A program made the position numbers and the translations under genes. This document shows positions 7,666 to 16,287 of a stretch of 64,000 bases of DNA, piece by piece. The stretch's first letter is position 1. Each line of letters begins with the position of its first letter. Source of the stretch: Kolteria novifilia (GTDB lineage: Bacteria; Planctomycetota; Planctomycetia; Kolteriales; Kolteriaceae); assembly GCA_007748055.1 (NCBI GenBank), contig CP036279.1, forward strand, positions 3,100,001 through 3,164,000, in the 5' to 3' direction. The notes under the pieces were generated by a model. That model was not told where the DNA came from, did not search any database, and saw only the letters and a list, made by a program, of their open reading frames with translations.

Positions 7666-9243
7666 ATGAGCGAGAACACGTTCACTGTTAGGCATCCTGT
7701 ACCTGGTGGCGATCCGGAGATCGCCTCCGAACTCGACTTGACGACGCTGACCGCGATCGACCCCGCGTTTCTTGGGCGAGCGCTGATGCGACTGCCATTG
7801 CCTCCCGACGTCGCCGAGTCGCTTCGGGAGATTCCGAGCGAGACGACTCCCGGCGAACGGGCGTTGATGTTTCAGTGGCTGGCTCGGCTCTGGGACGGAG
7901 AGGGGGATGTGGTCGAGGTGGGACCGTTTCTTGGCGGCACAACGCGAGCCCTCGGCCTTGGGATGCTACTCAACCCTCACGCCAGCAAGCGGCGACTGCT
8001 GACGATCGACCGTTTCGAGGGCTACTACAACACGGCGGAGCTCAAGCGAACGACCGAACCGTTGGTCCGCCGCTACGGGGCGGGACGGGATCTGTTGCCG
8101 AGTCTCGACCGCGGCTCCTTTCACGAGCTCTTCCACGCGACCCACGCCGCCAGCGACTACGGTTCCTTCCTCGAGATTGTGAAAGCGTCGCTTCCCGATC
8201 GACCGGAGGCATCGGTTCCCGACTCCCTGGTTCGCGCGATGGACTCGCTGGGGCCGATCGGCCTTCTTATGGTCGACGGCTGCAAGAGCTGGTATGCGAC
8301 CAAGTTTCTGATGCGAGCGTTTATCGGAAAGTTGCGTCTCGGTTCCCACGTCCTGTTCCAGGACTACGGTTGGTACACCTGTTTCTGGATCCCGGCCTTT
8401 TGCGAGACGTTTCGCGACCATTTCGAGTTGCTCTCCTTCGTCGACGGAACCTTCGTCTTTCGGTATCGGGCACCTCTCGCCGAGGAGAAGATCGAACGCG
8501 AGTTTCCTGATCGCCCCGAGTCGTGGGGCAAGGCACAGTTCGAAAACCTCTTCGAACGCTGCTTGGAGCAGTCACTTCGGATGGGCGATACCCTGGGGCC
8601 GGTTCGTTACACCCTGCAGATGGTGGCCGCCTTCGCGTACCTCGGGGAGAAACGCGAGGCGCGTCGTCTTCTCGACGCCTGTGACGCCCATCCGGCGATG
8701 CGTCCCCACGCCTCCCTGATTGCTCAGTGTCGGCGCTCTCCGGCTTACACGCCCGACGGTCCGGTGAGTCTGGAGGAGGTCGCCGGATCGACGTCGGATC
8801 AAGAGCCAGCGAGCCCGGTCTCTTCGGGCACTCTCGCGTGTGGCAAGGCCGACAGTGTCGTTGATGTCCGGATCACCGCCAAGGGAGCCGAGGTCGTCCT
8901 TCGGTGCAAGGGATGTGATCAGAAGTATGCCAGCCATCAGCCGACGGTCGCGGGGATGGCGATGGGCAGGCATCGCTGCCCCAAGTGCGGCGCTAGTGTC
9001 TTCATCAACCCCGACCTGTTCGCCGACGCCCTTGAACGCCACGTTCCCTGCCCATCGTTTGACGAGATGGTCGAGCTTACCAACGAGGCCTCACGCATCA
9101 CCGAGACTTGGTACCGCGCGGAGAGCATGGCCGATCTCATGACCTATCGCGGTGTCAATGTCGGGCGTGCCGCGGAGCGTTTTCTCGTGCCCATCGTCAC
9201 CAGAGCGCTCGCGTCCGCCGACGGCGAGGGGAGAGAAGAGTAG
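7666..9243 (+). CDS. Methyltransferase-like protein with C-terminal zinc ribbon
   Basis: 525 residues. The first ~300 resemble a class I SAM methyltransferase of the Methyltransf_24 type: VVEVGPFLGGTTRALGLG (motif I), LLTIDRFEGYYN and LLMVDGCKSWYATKFLM. A short helical segment around residues 300-350 (LGEKREARRLLDACDAHP) looks TPR-like. Residues ~390-450 hold a zinc ribbon, CKGCDQKYASH followed by CPKCGASVFINPD. The combination is unusual and I cannot name a substrate. The ATG follows the previous gene by 6 bases, and the stop TAG is directly followed by the ATG of the giant glycosyltransferase, so the two are translationally linked. Confidence 0.65.
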   Translation: MSENTFTVRHPVPGGDPEIASELDLTTLTAIDPAFLGRALMRLPLPPDVAESLREIPSETTPGERALMFQWLARLWDGEGDVVEVGPFLGGTTRALGLGMLLNPHASKRRLLTIDRFEGYYNTAELKRTTEPLVRRYGAGRDLLPSLDRGSFHELFHATHAASDYGSFLEIVKASLPDRPEASVPDSLVRAMDSLGPIGLLMVDGCKSWYATKFLMRAFIGKLRLGSHVLFQDYGWYTCFWIPAFCETFRDHFELLSFVDGTFVFRYRAPLAEEKIEREFPDRPESWGKAQFENLFERCLEQSLRMGDTLGPVRYTLQMVAAFAYLGEKREARRLLDACDAHPAMRPHASLIAQCRRSPAYTPDGPVSLEEVAGSTSDQEPASPVSSGTLACGKADSVVDVRITAKGAEVVLRCKGCDQKYASHQPTVAGMAMGRHRCPKCGASVFINPDLFADALERHVPCPSFDEMVELTNEASRITETWYRAESMADLMTYRGVNVGRAAERFLVPIVTRALASADGEGREE

Positions 9244-12200
9244 ATGAACGGCGAGATCCTCTTTTTCGATGTGGCCAACCCCGACCACTTTCCCCTCGTC
9301 GCCGAGGTGTCACGGCGTGGTCATGGAATCATCCTCAACACGCCGGTCATGATCGAGGCCGCGACGAAGGCCGGACTGCCGTTTCGGACGTGGGATGTCT
9401 TCGCGCCCGCTGATCTCACGACTTGCGCAAACGAGGCCGTTGGTCGACTGGTCGAGCGGCTTCGGGTTGTGACCCAGGATCCTCAAGCGATGGCTGGATT
9501 CGCGTCGCCCCGAGGAGACGTGGTCGGTCAAGTCGCCAATCCCTTCTTCCAAGAGGCGGTCAACGCCTACGGGAGGGCAATCGCGACAACCGAGACGTTC
9601 GAGGCGCTTCTCGCCTCGAGCTCATTGCGACTGATCGTCATGGGTTGCGACAACGCGCCTTGGCAACGCGTACTCGTGGAACTCGCCCGTCAGCGCGGGA
9701 TCGCGACGCTGCAACTGGCGCATGGGATCAATCCGCAAAGTGTCGCGCACATCGCCGGCGAAATGACAACCCTCTACGCGGACTACGTCGCGGTCTTCGG
9801 AGAGCGAGCGCGGCGGAGTTTGATCGGTGAGGGCAATCGTGCCGACCGCATCGTGGTGACCGGGGCGCCGCACTGGGATAGCTTCTATCGCGAGGAGGCG
9901 AGGATTAGTCGAGAAGAGGCTCGGCGCCGGCTTGGGCTCGATCCAACGCGTCCGATGATCGTCTACTTCGCGACCTACCCCGGAACGACGACCGCCTTTT
10001 TTCCAGCCGTGGCGAGGCGGTTGGCCGAGAATCAACGAATGGTGATCGAAGCCCTTCGCCCACTTGGCGACGAGGTGCAACTCGTCGTTCGTGCGCATCC
10101 GCACGAAGCCAGCCGCAGCCAACTCTCCGCGAATGAACAGCGAGAACTCGAGGAGGGCTACCGGCGTTGGCTGGGTGACCAGGGAGTCTCGCTCGCTCGT
10201 TGGTCGACCGACGACAAAGTCGAGACGATTCGCGCCGCCGACGCCGTACTTTTTCCCGCTCCCTCGACGGCCATTCCCGAGGCGATGATCCTCGAACGCC
10301 CCGTGGTCCTGCTTCCCTGGCTTGATGGTCATCCCGACCTCTACACCACCGACGACGGCATCCTCGTGGCAAGCGATGAAGCGGAACTGACCGCGTCGCT
10401 CCGGTTGTTGGTGCGGGAACCGGACGCGGCCGATCGAGTCGTCGCCAAGCAGAACGCTTCGCTCAGCGACTTGAACGCCCACCACGATGGCAGGGCGACG
10501 GCGCGGACGGCGGACTTCGTCGCGTCGTTGGCTTCGGGTGACCCACCGTCGAGACCCACGGTGGAGATCGAAGTGGCGGCGAAGCCGCTCAGAATCCTCC
10601 TTGTCGTCCACCGCTTCCTTCCGGAGTCGGGTGGCGGCACCGAGCGCTACACGCACCGCTTGGCACAATCGCTCATCGAGCGTGGGCACGAGGTGCGCGT
10701 CATGGTGCCCGTCAACGCCTCGGCGAATCAAGGCGTCGTTCGCGAGAGCCAGTTCGAGGGCGTTCCCTTCTTTCAAGTCGCCATTCGCGCCGAAGGGCGA
10801 GCGACCACGCGCAACGAGGCCCTCTCCGCGATCACCAAGTCGATCGTCGAACGCTACGCCCCCGATGTCGTTCACTTTCAACATCCGATGGGATTCGGCA
10901 TTTCGCTGATCGAAGCCCTGCACGGGCAGGGGATCCCGGTGGCGTTGACCGCCAACGACTTCTGGTTCGCCTGTGAACAGATCCATCTTGTCGACCCGAG
11001 CGGGAAGGTCTGTTCCGGCCCGGAGACAGTCGACAAGTGCGCTCGTTGTCTGTCCTCGCGACTCGGCTCGGAGTACGAATCGCGCTACCCGAGCTTGGTT
11101 CAGTACATCGCTCATCGCTCACACGCCCTGCGCCTCGCATTGCGCGAAGTCGACCTGATGATCTGCCCCTCGAAGTTTCTCAAGGACTTCTTCGAGCGGC
11201 ACGGCTACATCAATCCACGGATCGTGCATCTGCCCCAAGGAGCCAATCTTCCCGCCCCCGCGCGAAGACGGGAGCGGCTGTCGCTACCCGTTCGGCTCGG
11301 ATACTTCGGGCATCTCGACTATCGCAAGGGGACGGACTTGATGGTTCGAGCCTTCCAGCGGCTCGAGCGGGGAAAGGCGGAACTTCATCTCCACGGACCG
11401 GGCGCGGATCCAAGCTACGAACGTTCGATTCGCGAGATGATCCGGCCGGAGGATGACGTCACCTTCCATGGCGGATTCGAACCGGAAGCGATGACGGAGG
11501 TCCTCTCGACGATCGACATCGCGGTCGTCCCTTCGCGTGGCGAGAACTATCCCTTCGTGATTCGCGAGATCCTCGGCGCGGGTGTGCCGGTGCTCGCCTC
11601 GGACGTCGCCGGAATTCCGGAGATCATCGAACACGGTCGCAACGGGCTTCTCTTTCGAGGAAACGACGTCGACGACTTCGCGGTACAGCTCCAGCGTCTT
11701 GTCGGCGAACCGGGCTTGATCGAGTCTCTCCGCGAGGGGATCACGCCGATCAAGACCATCGATGGCGAAGCGATGGAACTCGAGGCCCTCTACCGCGACC
11801 TCTTGGCGACTAAGGTCGTTCCTCGGTTGGCGAGCGAGGTTGCCGAAGAACGTTCCCGTGGCGTCGACGAGCACGAGCGCCGGGGCGGGGCGACGTCGAA
11901 GAGCCAGGAGCGGGTGCCGCTTCCAGCGCTGCCTCCCGCGGAACCGTTGGCCGAGCGTGCGGGGGAGCCGCTGGTGACGGTCCTTCTCGACGCGACCGCG
12001 TCGCGTCACCTGGATCAGACGTTGACGAGTGTCTTGACGCAGACCTATCCGAACCTCGAAGTGCTGGTCGCTTGCGTTCGAACCGACTCTCATGCTCGGG
12101 CAGTGGTCGAACACCACGGGCGGGAGGATGCGCGGATCCGGTTGGTGGCCGCCGAGGCATCGGTGAGTTGGGGATCGCTGCTTAACGAAACGAGTGGGAC

Positions 12201-14487
12201 CTTCATCAAGCTTCTCCGAAGCGGTGACGTGCTCGACATGCGCCACCTCGAGCGACTCGTTCCGCTTTGCGAACGCTATCCTCGGGTTGCCTTCGTCAAG
12301 TGTGGACATCGAGTCATCGACGAACAGGGGCAGGCTGCCGACGATCCCGCCGAAGTATCCTTTGGGAAGCGAGCCGAAGGGCTCCTCGACGGGAAGTCGT
12401 TCACGAAATGGAAGACAGCTCGTCACTTGGCCTACGAGGAGCGTGCCAGCGCGATGTTGTTCCATCGGCGGCAACTGCTTCGCGTCTTCGCTCACAAGTC
12501 GACCCCTTTCGAAAATGCGGTCGCGGCGTTGCTCGATGGGGCGGATGTGTTGCTGACTCCGGACACGCTCGCGTATTCGCGCACCTCGCCAATTTCCGCC
12601 GAGCGCGTTGACCTGCTGGCCGTCGCGCATGGTCTCGAGATTCGCGATCTTCCCGTGCCGACAGCGCCTGGGACCGCTTCTGGGAAGACGTCGGTGGTGA
12701 TCCCCGTCTTCAATCAAGTCGAATTCACCCGTTCCTGTTTGGCGTCGCTCGAGGCCGATCCAGAAGGGGTGGCGCTCGAGATCATCGTCGTCGACAATGG
12801 TTCGACCGACGAGACGCCGGCAGTGCTCGAGCAGGCGGCGACGAGACTTCCGATGCTGCATGTCGTTCGAAACGAGGAGAACCTCGGCTTCGCCAAGGCG
12901 TGTAACCAGGGAGTCGGACGAGCCTGTGGTGAGTACGTCTTGCTTCTCAACAACGACACCGAACTGCGTCGCGATTGGCTCGCGCCGCTAGTGGCCATTC
13001 TCGATGCCGACCCCAAGGTCGCCGCCGTCGGCAACAAACTGCTCTATCCCGATGGCCGGATTCAACATGCCGGAGTTGCGATCGCCGAGGCGACAGGCAA
13101 CGATCCGCTGCTGGCCGCGAATGTCTTCGACGGTTCCCCGGCGGATGTTCCCGAAGCCGACGAGCGTCGCGAGTATCAAGCGGTCACGGCCGCATGCATG
13201 CTGCTACGACGTTCGGCATTCGAGGCGGTCGGGGGGCTCGACGAGGGATATTGGAACGGTTACGAAGACGTCGATCTTTGCTTCAGCTTGAGAGCGGCGG
13301 GTTGGAAGATCGTCTACGAACCGTCGAGTGTCGTCATTCACCATACCTCCAAGAGCGGCCCCGAGCGATTTCGGAAGGTCAGCGACAACATCAAGCGGCT
13401 GCACGAGAAGTGGCTGGGGAAAGTGCAACCCGATCTCCGTCTCAACCCCGACGGGGCGGTAGTCAACCAATCGGTCGGAGCCATAAGGCCTTACTCGATC
13501 CCGGAAGGCTTGGCCCCGAGGAGAACCTCCGCCGGGTATCGCACACCGATCGCTCCATTGGCGTGGCAACATCCCCACTATCCCGACAGCGGGATGCTGC
13601 TCGGCGCGGAGAGCGATCTCTTCGCGCTGTCGGAGGAGAGCTACAACATCTGCCTGTGTAAGCCGGCTGGACAGAGCACCGCGATGGCGTTCCTCGACAT
13701 CGCCAAGTTGCTGTACCACTCCTTCGAATCGCTCGGCAATCCCTGCAAGGTGAGCGTGAATCACCTGGAAGAGAACGCCGTCAACATCTTGCTCGGGTAC
13801 CACCTGCTTGCCGATCCCGAGTCGCTACTGGGGCGGCGCTGCGTTATCTACCAGTTGGAACAACTTTCGGATAATGAAGGGTGGTTCAACCCGCACCGGG
13901 AGGCCATCCTTCGCAATGCCGAGGCGATCTGGGACTATTCGGAAGAGAATGTTCGCTTTCTCAAGCGCCGTGGGTTGGACCACGTCGAACATCTTCCGAT
14001 CGGCTTCCACGACAAGCTTCGCACGATGAAGCGAACCACGCCCGACATCGACGTGCTCTTCTACGGATCGCGCAACCGGCGGCGCAATCAGATCCTCGAG
14101 GCCTTGGGGCGACACTGCCGGATACGCACGCTCCACGGAATGTACAGCGAGGATCGCGATGCCTACATCGCCCGTTCCAAGATCATCCTCAACCTTCACT
14201 TCTACGATGCCCAGATCGCCGAGCAGGCGCGCATCTGTTACCTGCTCAACAATCGCTGCTTCGTCGTCTCGGAACAGAGCGTCGATCGGCCCTTCTCCCG
14301 AGGCATCGTCGAGGCGCCCTACGAGGATCTCGTGGAGACATGCCTTCGCTGTCTGAATGACGACGCGGAGCGCTATCGCGTCGCCAAGGAGGGCTTCAAC
14401 ACCTTCAAGCAGCGGCCGATGGTCGACTTGCTTCGTCGCGTTCTTCACCAGTCGTCGGCCGAAGGGTCGACTCTTCGGACCTCCTAG
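9244..14487 (+). CDS. Giant multi-domain glycosyltransferase (five GT-like modules)
   Basis: 1747 residues. Module 1 (about 1-440) resembles capsule/CDP-glycerol-type GT-B proteins (IVYFATYPGTT, VVRAHPHE, FPAPSTAIPEAM). Module 2 (about 447-850) is a GT4: LVVHRFLPESGGGTERYTH, LGYFGHLDYRKGTDLM and VVPSRGENYPFVIREILGAG. Module 3 (about 909-1130) is a GT2-like fold, but the usual acidic metal motif is replaced by RSGDVLD, so it may be inactive. Module 4 (about 1149-1400) is a rhamnosyltransferase-like GT2 with VVIPVFNQVEFTRSC, LLNNDTELRRDW and WNGYEDVDLCFSLR. Module 5 (about 1467-1747) is a CgeB-like GT with DVLFYGSRNRRRNQ. No signal peptide or membrane segment is seen, so it is probably cytoplasmic and builds several linkages of one repeat unit. 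It ends the operon. Confidence 0.85.
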   Translation: MNGEILFFDVANPDHFPLVAEVSRRGHGIILNTPVMIEAATKAGLPFRTWDVFAPADLTTCANEAVGRLVERLRVVTQDPQAMAGFASPRGDVVGQVANPFFQEAVNAYGRAIATTETFEALLASSSLRLIVMGCDNAPWQRVLVELARQRGIATLQLAHGINPQSVAHIAGEMTTLYADYVAVFGERARRSLIGEGNRADRIVVTGAPHWDSFYREEARISREEARRRLGLDPTRPMIVYFATYPGTTTAFFPAVARRLAENQRMVIEALRPLGDEVQLVVRAHPHEASRSQLSANEQRELEEGYRRWLGDQGVSLARWSTDDKVETIRAADAVLFPAPSTAIPEAMILERPVVLLPWLDGHPDLYTTDDGILVASDEAELTASLRLLVREPDAADRVVAKQNASLSDLNAHHDGRATARTADFVASLASGDPPSRPTVEIEVAAKPLRILLVVHRFLPESGGGTERYTHRLAQSLIERGHEVRVMVPVNASANQGVVRESQFEGVPFFQVAIRAEGRATTRNEALSAITKSIVERYAPDVVHFQHPMGFGISLIEALHGQGIPVALTANDFWFACEQIHLVDPSGKVCSGPETVDKCARCLSSRLGSEYESRYPSLVQYIAHRSHALRLALREVDLMICPSKFLKDFFERHGYINPRIVHLPQGANLPAPARRRERLSLPVRLGYFGHLDYRKGTDLMVRAFQRLERGKAELHLHGPGADPSYERSIREMIRPEDDVTFHGGFEPEAMTEVLSTIDIAVVPSRGENYPFVIREILGAGVPVLASDVAGIPEIIEHGRNGLLFRGNDVDDFAVQLQRLVGEPGLIESLREGITPIKTIDGEAMELEALYRDLLATKVVPRLASEVAEERSRGVDEHERRGGATSKSQERVPLPALPPAEPLAERAGEPLVTVLLDATASRHLDQTLTSVLTQTYPNLEVLVACVRTDSHARAVVEHHGREDARIRLVAAEASVSWGSLLNETSGTFIKLLRSGDVLDMRHLERLVPLCERYPRVAFVKCGHRVIDEQGQAADDPAEVSFGKRAEGLLDGKSFTKWKTARHLAYEERASAMLFHRRQLLRVFAHKSTPFENAVAALLDGADVLLTPDTLAYSRTSPISAERVDLLAVAHGLEIRDLPVPTAPGTASGKTSVVIPVFNQVEFTRSCLASLEADPEGVALEIIVVDNGSTDETPAVLEQAATRLPMLHVVRNEENLGFAKACNQGVGRACGEYVLLLNNDTELRRDWLAPLVAILDADPKVAAVGNKLLYPDGRIQHAGVAIAEATGNDPLLAANVFDGSPADVPEADERREYQAVTAACMLLRRSAFEAVGGLDEGYWNGYEDVDLCFSLRAAGWKIVYEPSSVVIHHTSKSGPERFRKVSDNIKRLHEKWLGKVQPDLRLNPDGAVVNQSVGAIRPYSIPEGLAPRRTSAGYRTPIAPLAWQHPHYPDSGMLLGAESDLFALSEESYNICLCKPAGQSTAMAFLDIAKLLYHSFESLGNPCKVSVNHLEENAVNILLGYHLLADPESLLGRRCVIYQLEQLSDNEGWFNPHREAILRNAEAIWDYSEENVRFLKRRGLDHVEHLPIGFHDKLRTMKRTTPDIDVLFYGSRNRRRNQILEALGRHCRIRTLHGMYSEDRDAYIARSKIILNLHFYDAQIAEQARICYLLNNRCFVVSEQSVDRPFSRGIVEAPYEDLVETCLRCLNDDAERYRVAKEGFNTFKQRPMVDLLRRVLHQSSAEGSTLRTS

Positions 14488-14856
14488 TCGAACTCCCGCC
14501 CGCCGGTCCGTCCTCGGAGGCCGGTCGGCGCCGCTCCCGGTGATGGGGCTTCCCACCCAGCGCGCTCAGTCGCCCTCGCGACGACGGACCGCGATCCATC
14601 CCGTTTGCGTCTCATCTCGACATCGAACCGTCGTGGTCAACGCAATGGACCCTGACGGCGGGGCGTGGCCAAGACGAGAACACGTCGCCGACACACCCAT
14701 CGGCGCATTGGGCGGTGAACTTGCGAAGGGAGACGGGCTGTGGGTGGCAAACTGGATCGTGGCCAGGGCCGGGCGGTCGTCATAGGCATTGGGAGATTGA
14801 ACAAACTACGTTCGGCGGAGCGCCACTCGCCGTGATCTCGTGATCGGAGAATCTGG
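14488..14856. other. Intergenic region after the glycan operon
   Basis: Nothing coding is supported. The region is GC-rich at the left and less so near 14790-14850 (GGGAGATTGAACAAACTAC), where a promoter for the next gene would be expected. GGAGA at about 14846 serves as its ribosome binding site. I see no strong terminator after 14487. Confidence 0.35.
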
Positions 14857-16221
14857 ATGGCCATGGGATGGTGCGTGAGTCTTGGTCTCGTCTTGCTCCT
14901 GGCTCAGGGTGGGGGAGACGACGCCCCCAAGACCGAACCGACCGTCGTTCCCCTGACGGAGGACACGTCACGTCTTCTCCGGCTCGAAGCTGTCATTTCG
15001 AAGCGGTTCTTCGAGAGCCTCGAGCCGCCGAACTTTCACCGGTCCGCTCCAGTCGCTCGAACGGTCGATGGCGCGCAAGTTCGCGGCACGTCGACCACCG
15101 ACGGCAACGTGCAGTTGCGTCTCAAGCCCAGCAAGAACAGCGCGGTGATCGAGGTCGACACATCGGGTCGGACAATCTCGCACACGACGAGCCAGCGGGA
15201 TCCGGTTTGCTTGCGGACCAAGGGTGTCAGCGATTTCTCCGGCGGGACGACCATCGTTTTCGAGAAGACGGGCGTCTCCAGCGGCGATCCGAACGTCGAC
15301 GTCCACACCAAGCTCCATCTCTGTGGGGTGTCGAGCCGCTTGAAGGGGCTCTTTCATCGGATTGCCGTCAAACGTGCGACCAAGGCCTTTCACGAACGTC
15401 GCCCGAAGAACACGCGACGGATCGAACGAGAGATCCGCGACGGCTGTCTCACGGATCTTCGGGGTGAAGTCGACGAAACGATCGAGGAGATCAGCGATCT
15501 GCTCGACCAGGCTTTCTTCCGTCCCTTCAACGATCACTTGCTCACCGGAACGCTCGATTTTGAGACGACCGAAGCGAACTTCTTCATGCGGGGATGGCTG
15601 GTGCGCGGTCCCAGCGCGCCGCCGATGGAAGCGATTCCTCCCATCGAGGGAGATCCCGCCTTCTCCTTGCGGATTCACCAATCGCTCTTGGACGACCTGG
15701 CGAAGACCGACCTCGCGGGCAAGACACTCGACAACAAGCAGATCCGGCGCTTCCTCAAGGAGAACTTCAAGGAGGCTCTCGAACGGGTCGAAGACGAGAA
15801 CGTTCCGCCGTGGACGATCGAGTTCGCCGCGGTCGAACCGGTGGTGATTCAGTTTCGTGACGGTAAAATGGTCGTCGTGATCGACGCCGAGTCGCTTCAC
15901 GTCGGCGAAGCGACGGTAGGCCCGCTGCGTATCGAAGCGACCTACACCCCGGCGGATGACAGCAACATCGGCGAGTCGCTGCGGCGCGGCACCATCAAGG
16001 TCCAACGGGCGAACTCACCCAAGCCACAATCGGTGACGGGGCAGTTGATGGACCTCCTGAGCCAGCCGCTCAACCAACTCCTCAGCTTCGAGATCAGTCT
16101 CCGCAAGATCGCGCTGCCCGGGTACAGCAGCGAGCAGGACCAGTACAAAGTCACGTACGTCTCCCTCGAGAAGGGTTGGCTCAATCTTTCGATCGACGCC
16201 CCGACGAGTCCGTCGCCGTGA
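14857..16221 (+). CDS. Secreted protein of unknown function
   Basis: 454 residues with a short signal peptide (MAMGWCVSLGLVLLLAQGG), so it is probably exported. The mature protein is hydrophilic, with no motif I recognise. It contains an acidic helical stretch near LTDLRGEVDETIEEISDLL and ends in a probable beta-rich part. A single Cys near position 135 (CLRTKG) and another near LHLCGVSS could pair after export. The ribosome site GGAGA lies 7 bases before the ATG. The gene reads toward the FHA-cyclase gene 66 bases downstream, so co-transcription is possible. It looks like a lineage-specific planctomycete protein, and the function is unknown. Confidence 0.7.
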   Translation: MAMGWCVSLGLVLLLAQGGGDDAPKTEPTVVPLTEDTSRLLRLEAVISKRFFESLEPPNFHRSAPVARTVDGAQVRGTSTTDGNVQLRLKPSKNSAVIEVDTSGRTISHTTSQRDPVCLRTKGVSDFSGGTTIVFEKTGVSSGDPNVDVHTKLHLCGVSSRLKGLFHRIAVKRATKAFHERRPKNTRRIEREIRDGCLTDLRGEVDETIEEISDLLDQAFFRPFNDHLLTGTLDFETTEANFFMRGWLVRGPSAPPMEAIPPIEGDPAFSLRIHQSLLDDLAKTDLAGKTLDNKQIRRFLKENFKEALERVEDENVPPWTIEFAAVEPVVIQFRDGKMVVVIDAESLHVGEATVGPLRIEATYTPADDSNIGESLRRGTIKVQRANSPKPQSVTGQLMDLLSQPLNQLLSFEISLRKIALPGYSSEQDQYKVTYVSLEKGWLNLSIDAPTSPSP

Positions 16222-16287
16222 ATCGTTCGTAGCCAGCAGCGATCAACGAAGCGAGCTGCTAGACTCCAGGAAAAGGAAGTCACTGCG

